This document shows positions 7,650 to 15,175 of a DNA stretch of 34,430 bases, piece after piece. The notes under the pieces are model-generated. The model saw only the letters and a list, made by a program, of their open reading frames with translations. It was not told where the DNA came from and searched no databases. Position numbers and translations under genes: made by a program. Origin of the DNA: Candidatus Sysuimicrobiota bacterium CSP1-3 (GTDB lineage Bacteria > Sysuimicrobiota > Sysuimicrobiia > Sysuimicrobiales > Humicultoraceae). Where the stretch lies: positions 1 through 34,430 of the forward strand of contig LDXQ01000011.1 in assembly GCA_001443485.1 (NCBI GenBank). Reading direction: 5' to 3'. The first letter of the stretch is position 1; each line of letters starts with the position of its first letter.

Positions 7650-8624
7650 CTACCCGCGCGACATCGAAGTTGCCGCAGACCGCAGGCCGTTCACCACACC
7701 GGGCGACGGCGCGATGCGGGAGATGCGCACCCCGGCGGCGTCCGCGGCCAGGACGCGCACCCGCTCCTGCGTGCGAAAGCGAATCACGGGCAGCGCCTCG
7801 TCGTCCACCGTGGCGACGAGTTCCCCGGATAGCCCCTGCGCAGCGGCGGCGGGCAGCGCGCGGGGCACATACGCCGGATCCTGGATGCTGCGGCCCCACT
7901 CCGCGTCGGGGATCAACTCCGCACGGACCTTATCCCGCGGCAGCCACACACCAGGACCGTCCGGCCGTCCGGCAAAAGGCGCCAGCGCACCGGGCAGATG
8001 GAGCAGGGAGACGCAGGTCTCCGCGAAACTCCGCACGACTGTGGGGTCGGTGGCCGGACCGGAGAGCAGCAGCAGCCGGCAGCGCAGCGGCGGTGCGCCC
8101 GCGGCGCGGGCGAAATCCGCGATGGCGTGGAGATCGACACTCGAGCCTACCAGGACCGTGGGGAGGCGGCGAAACGGGAAGAGCGTCAGGTCGGGTCTGA
8201 AGGTGACGGTGAGGACGGCGAGCGGCAGGACCTGCACGCCGAGCGGCGGGCGGTCCGGCACCAGGGAGTCCGCGGCCGCCATCAGGAAAGGCAGCGCATT
8301 GCCGACCCACGGCCCCTCCGGCGCGACCGAGAGGACGACGTCGCCGGGACGCAGGCCGGCGTCGCGGAAGACGTCCAGCGCCCGCCGCGCCTCCGCCGCG
8401 ACGTCATCGTGCGCGAAGGGTATCCAGACCGGATCATCGCCGGGGACGGGATGCAGCGCCCACAGCACCGCGGGCCGGATCAGCGCTCCGGCGTGCCGTT
8501 TGACCATCCGCCGCCACGCCCACGCCGTCACGAACGGTGCCTCTTCGAGCGCGCGCGGGGTGCGGCCATGCCAGTGGGCGCGGTAGAGCGGGAGGGTCGC
8601 CGCGCGGTCCAGGAGGGTGCTCAT
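7650..8624 (-). CDS. Degenerate PaaK-like adenylate-forming protein (probable pseudoenzyme)
   Basis: 324 residues. The ATG at 8624 overlaps the stop of the upstream gene as TGATG and has AGGAGG 7 nt upstream, so translation is coupled; a GTG at 8627 is an alternative. The N-terminus LPLYRAHWHG resembles the PFYR motif of PaaK enzymes, and GELVATVDDEALPVIRFRTQERV matches their GE-V-T...PLIRYRTGD segment. However, the Ser/Thr/Gly-rich phosphate loop is absent, the RTGD aspartate is replaced (RTQE), the CxCG motif is missing, and there is no C-terminal lysine domain. It is about 100 residues shorter than its neighbours. It is likely inactive as a ligase and may partner with one of them. The superfamily link is moderately sure. 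Confidence 0.7.
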   Translation of the reverse strand: MSTLLDRAATLPLYRAHWHGRTPRALEEAPFVTAWAWRRMVKRHAGALIRPAVLWALHPVPGDDPVWIPFAHDDVAAEARRALDVFRDAGLRPGDVVLSVAPEGPWVGNALPFLMAAADSLVPDRPPLGVQVLPLAVLTVTFRPDLTLFPFRRLPTVLVGSSVDLHAIADFARAAGAPPLRCRLLLLSGPATDPTVVRSFAETCVSLLHLPGALAPFAGRPDGPGVWLPRDKVRAELIPDAEWGRSIQDPAYVPRALPAAAAQGLSGELVATVDDEALPVIRFRTQERVRVLAADAAGVRISRIAPSPGVVNGLRSAATSMSRG

Positions 8625-10072
8625 CACGGCGCCTCCTCGATGACGCGCCGCCGCTTGCCGCTCCAGGTGCGCACCTCGTCGATCTGGGGGACGGCCTTCA
8701 CCTCGACCGGCAGGACCAACCCGTTCTCGATGCCCAGCCGCAGGACGTCGATGTCGTTCATCGCGCGCGTCGCCGCGTCGGTCATCTCAGCCGGGTCGGC
8801 GCCCGTCGTCGGTACCAGGTACAGCATTGGCTGTGGCTTGTACCCGCGGCGCACGATGCGTAGCTGCCAGTTGGTGATCCCGCCAAGCGCCCCCAGCCGC
8901 TGGTCGAGTTCCGCCGTGGAGAAGCGGATGAGCCCCAGGTTCACCAGGTCGTCTCGCCGGCCGCGCACGCGGATGCGCGGGTGGGTGCGGCCGCAACCGC
9001 AGCGGGCGACAGCGAGCACCTCGATGACATCGCCGGTGCGGTAGCGCACGAGCGGGAGGGCGCGGGCGAAGCTGGTGAAAACGAACTCGCCCAGCGCGCC
9101 GGGGGCGGCGTCGAAGAGATGGATCGCGGCCGGTACGCTGCCGTCGGCCTCCTCCCGGTCGAGCGCCTCCAGCGGGATGATCTCGGGAATGCACCAGTCG
9201 GCCCAGAGGTGAATCCCGCTCTGCTCGGGACACTCCACGTGAAAGCAGGGGTATTCGGTCATGGCGTAGAGTTCGTACGCGCGCAGGCCCCAGGCGTCCA
9301 GCAGGGGGCGACGGTACGGGGCCAGCGGCTCGCCGCCGAACAGGCCGATCTCCGGGCGGTAGAGGTGCCGCGCCTGGAGGCGCAGCATCCGCGTGGCCAC
9401 CACACCGGCAAACGTGCGCAGCGACGGTTCGTCGCGCCACGCCGCCCGCGCGGCCTGTGGGGCCTCCGCGGCGATGCCCTCGGCGATGCGCAGGAGGAGG
9501 CTGGGGAAGCCGATCACGGCGGTCGGGCGGCGGTCGGCCAGGAACGAGAGCGTCACGGCGGCCTGGGTGGGCGAGGAGAGGATGTACTCCACGGGCAGCC
9601 GCGCGGCGACGTGCGCCGCCAGCAGCGCGTATGCCGCCGCGTCGCTGACGAACGGCGCGGGTGTCCCGAAGATGGCGATGCGGAAGGCGTCCTGCCGCGT
9701 GGTGGTCATGTGGTAGACGCGGAGGACGACCTCCTCGAACATGGCCAGTTCCTGCCGGCCGTAGGGCGTCCACTTCGGCGCGCCGGTCGTCCCCGACGTG
9801 GCGAACCAGATGCGCACGTCGGGATCGCAGAGGACGTCGTGCGGATGGTGCTGCCACACCTCACGCAGATCGACGCCGCGGATGTAGGGCAGGCGCTGCA
9901 GATCCTCTAGCGTGCGGATCGCGCCCGGGTCGATGCCGGCCTCGCGCCAGCGGGCCCGATAGAGCGCCGAGCGCGACGCGTGTACCAACAGCCCGTCCCG
10001 GAGTTGGCGCTCCTCCAGCGCGCGCAAATCCCCGAGAGGCGCGGCCTCAACCTCGGGGTGGAGGATCGGCAT
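8624..10072 (-). CDS. PaaK-like (phenylacetate-CoA ligase family) adenylate-forming enzyme, intact
   Basis: 482 residues. It carries all core ANL motifs: phosphate loop FATSGTTGAPKWTPYG (A3), YAMTEYPCFH (A5), GEFVFTSFARALPLVRYRTGD (A7), a CGCG element followed by RVRGRRDDLV (A8), and a C-terminal SGKRRRV with the adenylation lysine (A10). Enzymes of this family activate an aryl or acyl carboxylate as an AMP ester and usually transfer it to CoA. The ATG directly follows the TAA stop of the gene upstream, with no ribosome site, implying reinitiation. It is the middle of three tandem ANL genes and the only one of the three with a complete motif set. The substrate cannot be predicted. Confidence 0.9.
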   Translation of the reverse strand: MPILHPEVEAAPLGDLRALEERQLRDGLLVHASRSALYRARWREAGIDPGAIRTLEDLQRLPYIRGVDLREVWQHHPHDVLCDPDVRIWFATSGTTGAPKWTPYGRQELAMFEEVVLRVYHMTTTRQDAFRIAIFGTPAPFVSDAAAYALLAAHVAARLPVEYILSSPTQAAVTLSFLADRRPTAVIGFPSLLLRIAEGIAAEAPQAARAAWRDEPSLRTFAGVVATRMLRLQARHLYRPEIGLFGGEPLAPYRRPLLDAWGLRAYELYAMTEYPCFHVECPEQSGIHLWADWCIPEIIPLEALDREEADGSVPAAIHLFDAAPGALGEFVFTSFARALPLVRYRTGDVIEVLAVARCGCGRTHPRIRVRGRRDDLVNLGLIRFSTAELDQRLGALGGITNWQLRIVRRGYKPQPMLYLVPTTGADPAEMTDAATRAMNDIDVLRLGIENGLVLPVEVKAVPQIDEVRTWSGKRRRVIEEAP

Positions 10073-11275
10073 TTAGTGGCGGACGGTGGAGCGGACGGGA
10101 CGCGGCCCCGGTTCGCCGGGCGCCGGGGGAATCGCCGCGACGGGCTCGACGGCGATCGTCACCTGCGGCCCGAGGATGGCGGCCACCGCATCGGCCACCA
10201 TCTGCCGCGTGGCCACGCCGTCGCCCGCGGGCCCGACCAGGAAGACGCGCACGCGGTCGGGCGCCTCCTGCACGATTTGATAGCGGTGGACGCCGTCGAT
10301 GTGCTCGATGGCCAGGGTGAGGCGGTAGGGATGGACGATCCGCCCATCGGGCAGGACGAAGGCGTCCACGCGGCGGCCCTCGATCACCTCGAGCAGGGGC
10401 AGCGCGCGGCCGCAGGGGCAGCGGGCCGGGCTCCAGACGGCCACGTCGCCCAGTCCGGCGTAGCGGATGATCGGCGTGGCGAGGTTGGTGAGGTCGGTAA
10501 CGACGACTTCTCCTGCCTCGCCGGGAGCCACGGGCCGGCCGTCGTGCAGCAACTCCGCGATCGTCCGCGTGCCGGTCACATGCAGGCCGCGGTGATGGTA
10601 ACACTCGAGGGCCATCAGCCCCGCCTCCGTGCTCCCATAGGCGTTGAAGTAGGCCGAGGTGAAGACTTCCGCGGCCAGCCGCCGCGTGGGGGCGTCAAAG
10701 ACCTCGGCGGAGAGAACGATGGCGGTGGGATGGTGCACCGGCTCGCCGCGCTCCTTCGCCACGAGGGCCAGGCCGCGCAGCACGCTAGGATAGGTGATCA
10801 GCAGATCCGGGCGGTGGGTGTTCAGTTCCCGCAGCTGCAGCTCCGGCGGGGCCAGCGCGTCCCCCTCGTGCACGCGCAGCAACGCGCGCGGCAGCGAGCG
10901 GACCAGCCCCGCCTCCAGCGTGTGCTCGTGGCGCACGAAGAGCGTCATCAGCCGACGGGCGCGCCGGCCCACCCAGCGCGAGATGTTCGGCGGCGAGGCC
11001 CAAGCGCCGACGGAAAAGAGCGCGCCGCGATCTTTGTACAGCCGCGTGGGTTCCCCCGTCGACCCGGAGGTCTCGACGAGGAAGCAGTCAGCGGGGCGCA
11101 TCCCCGCGGCCAGCAGATCAGACAGAGGTGTCTCCCGCAGGTCAGCCTTGGAGACGATGGGCAGACGCGCTAGGTCTTCCAGAGTGCGGATCATCTCGGG
11201 ACGCACGCCGGCCGCGTCCATGCGGCGGCGGTAGAAGGGGACCCGGGCGTGGGCGTGCCGGACCAGTGCCCGCAA
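10073..11275 (-). CDS. PaaK/CapK-like adenylate-forming protein lacking the C-terminal lysine
   Basis: 400 residues from a TTG at 11275, but the homologous frame continues upstream for 37 codons (to 11386) with plausible family sequence (PFRLRSYQERRLRALVRHAH). A strong ribosome site lies at 11391-11402 and no ATG/GTG/TTG lies between, so the true start is probably farther upstream. Visible motifs: VPFYRRRM, phosphate loop VETSGSTGEPTRLYKD, NAYGSTEAG, PIIRYAGLGD and CPCGR. The C-terminus ends PGEPGPRPVRSTVRH, where the usual SGKxR lysine is missing, so full adenylation activity is doubtful. CapK-like relatives occur in polysaccharide and coenzyme F390-type clusters. It forms a tight operon with the two genes downstream. 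Confidence 0.85.
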   Translation of the reverse strand: MRALVRHAHARVPFYRRRMDAAGVRPEMIRTLEDLARLPIVSKADLRETPLSDLLAAGMRPADCFLVETSGSTGEPTRLYKDRGALFSVGAWASPPNISRWVGRRARRLMTLFVRHEHTLEAGLVRSLPRALLRVHEGDALAPPELQLRELNTHRPDLLITYPSVLRGLALVAKERGEPVHHPTAIVLSAEVFDAPTRRLAAEVFTSAYFNAYGSTEAGLMALECYHHRGLHVTGTRTIAELLHDGRPVAPGEAGEVVVTDLTNLATPIIRYAGLGDVAVWSPARCPCGRALPLLEVIEGRRVDAFVLPDGRIVHPYRLTLAIEHIDGVHRYQIVQEAPDRVRVFLVGPAGDGVATRQMVADAVAAILGPQVTIAVEPVAAIPPAPGEPGPRPVRSTVRH

Positions 11276-11459
11276 GCGCCGCTCCTGATAGGAGCGGAGG
11301 CGAAACGGATCGCGCGTCAGCCCGTCGAGCGCCAGGACCGAGAGAAGATGGCTACCCAGGGAGAGGGCGTTGCGGATCTTGCGGACCGCTCTTCACCTCC
11401 CTGCGCGGCGTGGGCCTTCTCAGTATTCCACTGCGAGCGGCGGTCTCCTGCGCGGGCGA

Positions 11460-12461
11460 TCACCCCAGCCGCTTCTCGAAGGTGATCCAGGCCGGTTCCT
11501 TGACGAAGCCCATCGCCTCGTTGATCCGCAGCATCGGCCGGTTGCGCGCGTCGTTCCCGGTGCGGATCTCCCGGTACCCGTGCGCCTGAGCGTACGTGAC
11601 CGTCTGCAGTTTCAGCGCCATGGCGATCCCCCGGCCGCGGTACTCCCGGAGCAAGCCGGTGAGGTGCTGGGAAAGGACATCCGGCTGCGCCAACCGCCGC
11701 TGCAGGAGGCTCACCCCGACATAGCGGTCGCCGTCCTTGGCCAGGAAGAAGGCGTCGAGCAGGGCCGTGGGCGCCTCGATATCGTGCGCCACGAACATCT
11801 CGAACGTCGTGTCCGTCGGCTGCCCGACGGCCGGGACGTCCCGGCCGCAGGCCTGCTGCAGCTCGTACGCCTTGCGCAGCGCCTCGGGATCACGCTCCCG
11901 CTCCGCCGCCAGCGTGGTCAGGAGTATCCCTTGAGCGGCGACGCGTTCCTCCGCGCCGGCGAACCGCGCGATGTCGAAGGCCGCGACGTCGAGCCGGGAC
12001 TCGAATCCCCGCTGCACCTCGGCGAACCCGCGGCGGGTGAGGAAGGCGACCGATTCGGTCATCGTCTCCTTGGCCACACCCGAGCGCACCGCCAGCGCGC
12101 CGCGGCGCTGCAGTTCACCAAGCAGCGCGTCGTAGATGGCGCTGCCGATCCCGCGCTGCCGCAGGGCGGGATCCACCGTGACGTTGAGGTAGTAGGTCTG
12201 CGGGTGGAACTCCCACGGAATGTGGTTGATCCGCCCGTAGCCGACGGCGCGGCCCGCCGCGTCCTCCGCCATCAGTCGGAGGTACTCGTAGCGTGCGTGG
12301 TTCCAGGAGGCGTCCCAGTGGCGCGCCTCCTCCAACGTCCACGGGTCGTCCGGGAAGGAGGCCACCCCAATCTCGACCATGCGGGGGTAGTCCTCCTCGC
12401 GGAACGGCCGGAGCCGGGCGTTTACCCTCTGCGTGAGCATCGTGGGCTGATCCGGACTCAC
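11460..12461 (-). CDS. Tandem GNAT N-acetyltransferase (two GNAT domains)
   Basis: 333 residues, GTG at 12461 with AGGAGG about 7 nt upstream. Domain 1 (about 15-165) has the acetyl-CoA pyrophosphate loop VDPALRQRGIGSAIYDAL. Domain 2 (about 175-333) has LLREYRGRGIAMALKLQTV, followed by GYREIRTGNDARNRPMLRINEAMGF, the usual C-terminal GNAT signature. Double GNAT proteins include mycothiol synthase-like enzymes and many uncharacterised acyltransferases. It lies between a small protein gene and the PaaK-like genes, so it may N-acylate the product of the cluster. The substrate is unknown. Confidence 0.87.
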   Translation of the reverse strand: MSPDQPTMLTQRVNARLRPFREEDYPRMVEIGVASFPDDPWTLEEARHWDASWNHARYEYLRLMAEDAAGRAVGYGRINHIPWEFHPQTYYLNVTVDPALRQRGIGSAIYDALLGELQRRGALAVRSGVAKETMTESVAFLTRRGFAEVQRGFESRLDVAAFDIARFAGAEERVAAQGILLTTLAAERERDPEALRKAYELQQACGRDVPAVGQPTDTTFEMFVAHDIEAPTALLDAFFLAKDGDRYVGVSLLQRRLAQPDVLSQHLTGLLREYRGRGIAMALKLQTVTYAQAHGYREIRTGNDARNRPMLRINEAMGFVKEPAWITFEKRLG

Positions 12462-12473
12462 CGCGATCCCTCC

Positions 12474-12680
12474 TCAGTTCCCGTTGACACGACCGGCCAC
12501 CCGCGGCAGGGCTTCCGCCTCCGCGAGCGCCGCGCCGAGGCGCATCAACGCGCGCCCCAGCCGCTGCCGCAGGCCCGCGCCCCGCTCGAGCGTCGCCGCC
12601 AGCCGGGCCGCGGCGGCCTCACGATGTAGGTCCTCGTAGCGGGCCTGAGCCCGTAAGCCCCACCAGTTGTGGTGCATCAT
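12474..12680 (-). CDS. Small helical protein (68 aa) of unknown function
   Basis: ATG at 12680 (second Met at 12677) with GTGAGG closely upstream. The product begins MMHHNWWGLRAQARYEDLHR, followed by an Ala/Arg-rich amphipathic helical body. Short proteins with this pattern (Asn-Trp near the start, then a DL-R-EA helix) are, from memory, common in Chloroflexota and Actinobacteria without known function. The gene ends 12 bp before the tandem GNAT and sits about 120 bp after a terminator-like hairpin, so its expression may be conditional. The longer version starting at 12815 has no ribosome site and unconvincing sequence. Confidence 0.55.
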   Translation of the reverse strand: MMHHNWWGLRAQARYEDLHREAAAARLAATLERGAGLRQRLGRALMRLGAALAEAEALPRVAGRVNGN

Positions 12681-12799
12681 CGTCCTCACCCTTTCTGACC
12701 AGCCCACCGCCCCGACGGTCTGGGGCCGGGACCGCCCGCCGGCGCGGCCGCAAAAGGACACGGCGGGTCGATCGTCCCGTGGCCGAACTAGGGCGGAGG

Positions 12800-12834
12800 A
12801 AACAACAACGGCCACGGGTGTCCACCCGTGGCCG
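12800..12834 (-). terminator. Terminator/attenuator-like hairpin in the leader of the small-protein/GNAT/ANL operon
   Basis: A perfect inverted repeat with arms GGCCACGGGT and ACCCGTGGCC separated by 4 nt (12810-12833, one more pair at 12809/12834). On the minus strand it is followed by GTTGTTGTTT, a broken T tract. It lies between a 20-codon leader ORF and the 68-aa gene. A third segment, GGCCACGGGA (minus strand of 12775-12784), could pair with the 3' arm instead. The hairpin is certain; termination and attenuation are inferred. Confidence 0.55.
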
Positions 12835-12856
12835 GGGATCTGTCAGACGAGGGGCT

Positions 12857-12919
12857 CTACGCCGCGAGGTCCTCCGGGCGGGTGGACGCGACAATGTGGG
12901 AAACGCCGAGAATGAACAT
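12857..12919 (-). CDS. Putative leader peptide (20 aa)
   Basis: A short ORF, MFILGVSHIVASTRPEDLAA, starts at ATG 12919 about 38 nt after the predicted transcription start and stops 23 nt before the hairpin at 12809-12834. A GGAG lies 10 nt upstream. The order promoter, short ORF, terminator-like hairpin, operon is the layout of an attenuator leader. The peptide is relatively rich in Ile, Leu and Val but has no run of a single regulatory amino acid. It could also be a small peptide in its own right. Translation has not been shown. Confidence 0.4.
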   Translation of the reverse strand: MFILGVSHIVASTRPEDLAA

Positions 12920-12963
12920 CAGCACTTATCTCCACCCTCCCATTAGCATGATAACGCGAGTGA

Positions 12964-12992
12964 GTTTAAGACGGACCCGCCGTTCTTGTCAA
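12964..12992 (-). promoter_or_regulatory. Sigma-70-type promoter for the leader/small-protein/GNAT/ANL operon
   Basis: A consensus TTGACA -35 (12987-12992) and TTAAAC -10-like box (12964-12969) on the minus strand, 17 bp apart. It begins just past the stop of the GNAT gene ending at 13000, so a new transcription unit starts here. The -35 is perfect; the -10 is weak. Confidence 0.5.
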
Positions 12993-12999
12993 GAATTTT

Positions 13000-13440
13000 C
13001 TAGCGCGCCGGTGACAGACGTTTGCACAACTCCGCGCTGGCCTCCCCTGCGGAAAGGACTTCATAGCCAGCCGAATCATACAGCCCCCGCGCGACCCGGT
13101 TCCAGTGGAAGACGTTGAGGCGCAGGGTTTCCACTCCTTCCGCGGCGAGGAGCGCTTCGAGTGCCTGAAGCATCATCCGACCGTACCCCCGCCCGCGCAC
13201 ATTCTCGTCCACGGTAATCTGGTACAGGTATTGCTCATTCGGCACCCGGCGCGCGTCAGGAGGCGGGCCGATCCAGATCCACCCGCAGAGATGACCGGAT
13301 TCGTTCGCGGCTTTGTAGAAGCGATGGCCCTGCCCGCGGATGACGCCTGTGATCAAACCCTGCAGTGCGTCGCGGGACCGCTGCGGAGCCTCCTCGGGCG
13401 TCCAGAGCCCGGCGCGCGCTTTCTGCGCCGCGAACTCCAC
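13000..13440 (-). CDS. GNAT family N-acetyltransferase
   Basis: 146 residues from a GTG at 13440. The acetyl-CoA loop VDENVRGRGYGRMMLQALEALL and the C-terminal motif LRLNVFHWNRVARGLYDSAGYEVLS identify a complete GNAT. The frame remains open upstream to a TAA just before 13503, and the added residues (LTTLSSEEYAEFVQRQIVEF) look like a natural GNAT N-terminus. The best-spaced start after the AAGGGA ribosome-like site at 13504-13509 is ATT at 13494, so the true protein may be 18 residues longer with a rare start codon. It is last in the transporter/ANL unit, ahead of the new promoter at 12964-12992. Confidence 0.85.
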   Translation of the reverse strand: MEFAAQKARAGLWTPEEAPQRSRDALQGLITGVIRGQGHRFYKAANESGHLCGWIWIGPPPDARRVPNEQYLYQITVDENVRGRGYGRMMLQALEALLAAEGVETLRLNVFHWNRVARGLYDSAGYEVLSAGEASAELCKRLSPAR

Positions 13441-13538
13441 GATCTGCCGTTGGACGAACTCCGCGTACTCTTCGCTCGAAAGCGTTGTCAGAATAAAGAT
13501 GTTCCCTTACCGCCTCTTGCGCTCGGGTTGCTCCTGGC

Positions 13539-15164
13539 TCAACGGGGAATGTGCAGGGGAAGGACCTTTCCCCGAGGGGTGGCGTATGGCATCTCCCGTC
13601 TCACCCTGAGAGTCCCGGCCCGCCGCCAAACGTCCTCCATCATGCGGTTCCCCCGGGACCCCCGCGCCAGCTCCTCGTGGGCGCGGGATAACAGCCTCCG
13701 CTCGTCGACCGGGCCCACGGTCGGGGCCACGCGCAGGGTGAGATGAGTCTGTCCCCGGTGATCCTCCTCCTCGACAAGCTGGTAGTCGCCGGGCCCGCCG
13801 CCGAACTCGCCCGGGAGTGTCTTCTCCAGGAGCCCGAATAGATCCAGCGAGTAGTAATTCATTCCCTCACTGGTCAGTTTCTCGAAACTTCGAACGGCGG
13901 AGACGTGCAGTGTCAGACCCACCGCACCCAACGCGCAACCGCACGTCCGGCGCGACACCGTCGCGTAGTCTCCGCTCTCGACGTTGATCAACAGGCGGGG
14001 GGCGGCCGGGTGCAAGGTGGTGCAGAGCAGCGGGTGAATCGGCGGTCCCTCCGACAAGAGGGACTGCGGGTGGGGGAGGAGGGCCAGGAGGTATTCGTTG
14101 ACGTGGTGGTCGTCGACGTCCGCAGGATCGGCGCAGCCCAGGCCGATGTTCACGCCACCGCCATAGGCATAACGCGGGGTTGGCACCGCGCCCGCTCTTT
14201 CGATCACCTTGCGCTTCTCCTCCGTCAACGGCTCGCCGGTGGTGATGAAGGTCGTCCCCGCCAGGGAGACACCCATCTCGACCGCGGTCCGCGCGATCCG
14301 GGCCGCGTTGCTGGCCGCCGTCGCGATGCAAACCCCCTGTCCGCGGTGGTGCACCCTCTGGATCCACCGGACGATCCGGGCGACGTCCGCGGGGTCGATG
14401 GGCTGGAGGTGCACGGGTCCGGGTCCGAACCGAGAGACGGTGGAGACGATCGCCCGGGTCATCAGGCCGTAGTACTGCCGCGGCACCCATGGATCGACGG
14501 ACCCTGGTCGCGTGAACCACCGCTCAACGGGCACGCCCAGCCGGGCGTAGATCAGGACGTTGTTCACCCCGCCGCCAGACGGAAGAATGCCGTCATAGAT
14601 GGCGTGCGCGCGGTCCCATAGCCCATGTGCCTTGAAGAACACCGCCATGACCAGCGCCCGCTGGGCCAGCCAACCCAACGTGACCAGGGAGCGGATGGGC
14701 CGGTTCATCGTTCCGCTGCTGGCGGTGACGAGCCCGAAATGGACGTCGCGGGAGGCCATATCCTCGGGCATGACCCGGAACGATAGCGTTCCTCGCGCCA
14801 CGGGCCGTTTGCCCTTAAACTCGTCCGAGGTGAGGTAGACGCCGTCGCGGGCCAGCTGCGATAGTGTCTTCTCCACTCCCTCCCGATGCACACTGCTCTC
14901 GAGGTCGCCATACTCACACCCGGCCCAGCGAAAGAGCGTTCGGTAGGGACTGTGGGGCGCCGCGAAGACCTCCGTACGGACGCGCCGCAGGAAGTGCTCC
15001 GCTCGCCGTTCCAGCGCCTCCCTGATCCCTGCTTCGGCCTGCTCGATCGTGAGACGCTCTCGCAGAAAGGCCCGCACGCCCGGAACCAAGCCGACCGTCC
15101 GCTGGACCGCCCGGGGGACTGACATCAGGGTCTCTCTAAGAGCGGCGCCGCCGCTTTTCCTCAT
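13539..15164 (-). CDS. Divergent adenylate-forming (ANL, PaaK-like) enzyme
   Basis: 541 residues, ATG at 15164 with AGGTGGG upstream and only 11 bp after the permease stop. It contains an unusual phosphate loop LVTASSGTMNRPIRSLV, a segment TTFITTGEPLTEEKRKVIERAG like the region before A5, NVESGDYATVSRRTCGC as counterpart of the TGD and CxCG segment, and a C-terminal ATPRGKVLPLHIPR with a candidate adenylation lysine. Overall similarity to standard PaaK is low and the long N-terminal region (about 1-140) is unlike the other three ANL proteins here. It probably activates a carboxylate, but this is less certain than for the 8624-10072 gene. Co-transcription with a transporter suggests it handles the imported compound. 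Confidence 0.7.
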   Translation of the reverse strand: MRKSGGAALRETLMSVPRAVQRTVGLVPGVRAFLRERLTIEQAEAGIREALERRAEHFLRRVRTEVFAAPHSPYRTLFRWAGCEYGDLESSVHREGVEKTLSQLARDGVYLTSDEFKGKRPVARGTLSFRVMPEDMASRDVHFGLVTASSGTMNRPIRSLVTLGWLAQRALVMAVFFKAHGLWDRAHAIYDGILPSGGGVNNVLIYARLGVPVERWFTRPGSVDPWVPRQYYGLMTRAIVSTVSRFGPGPVHLQPIDPADVARIVRWIQRVHHRGQGVCIATAASNAARIARTAVEMGVSLAGTTFITTGEPLTEEKRKVIERAGAVPTPRYAYGGGVNIGLGCADPADVDDHHVNEYLLALLPHPQSLLSEGPPIHPLLCTTLHPAAPRLLINVESGDYATVSRRTCGCALGAVGLTLHVSAVRSFEKLTSEGMNYYSLDLFGLLEKTLPGEFGGGPGDYQLVEEEDHRGQTHLTLRVAPTVGPVDERRLLSRAHEELARGSRGNRMMEDVWRRAGTLRVRREMPYATPRGKVLPLHIPR

Positions 15165-15175
15165 GCGAGCCCACC

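Noticed and set aside
12667-13118. Plus-strand ORFs over the leader/promoter region
   Set aside because: No ribosome sites or recognisable content; the minus-strand promoter, leader and hairpin explain the region.
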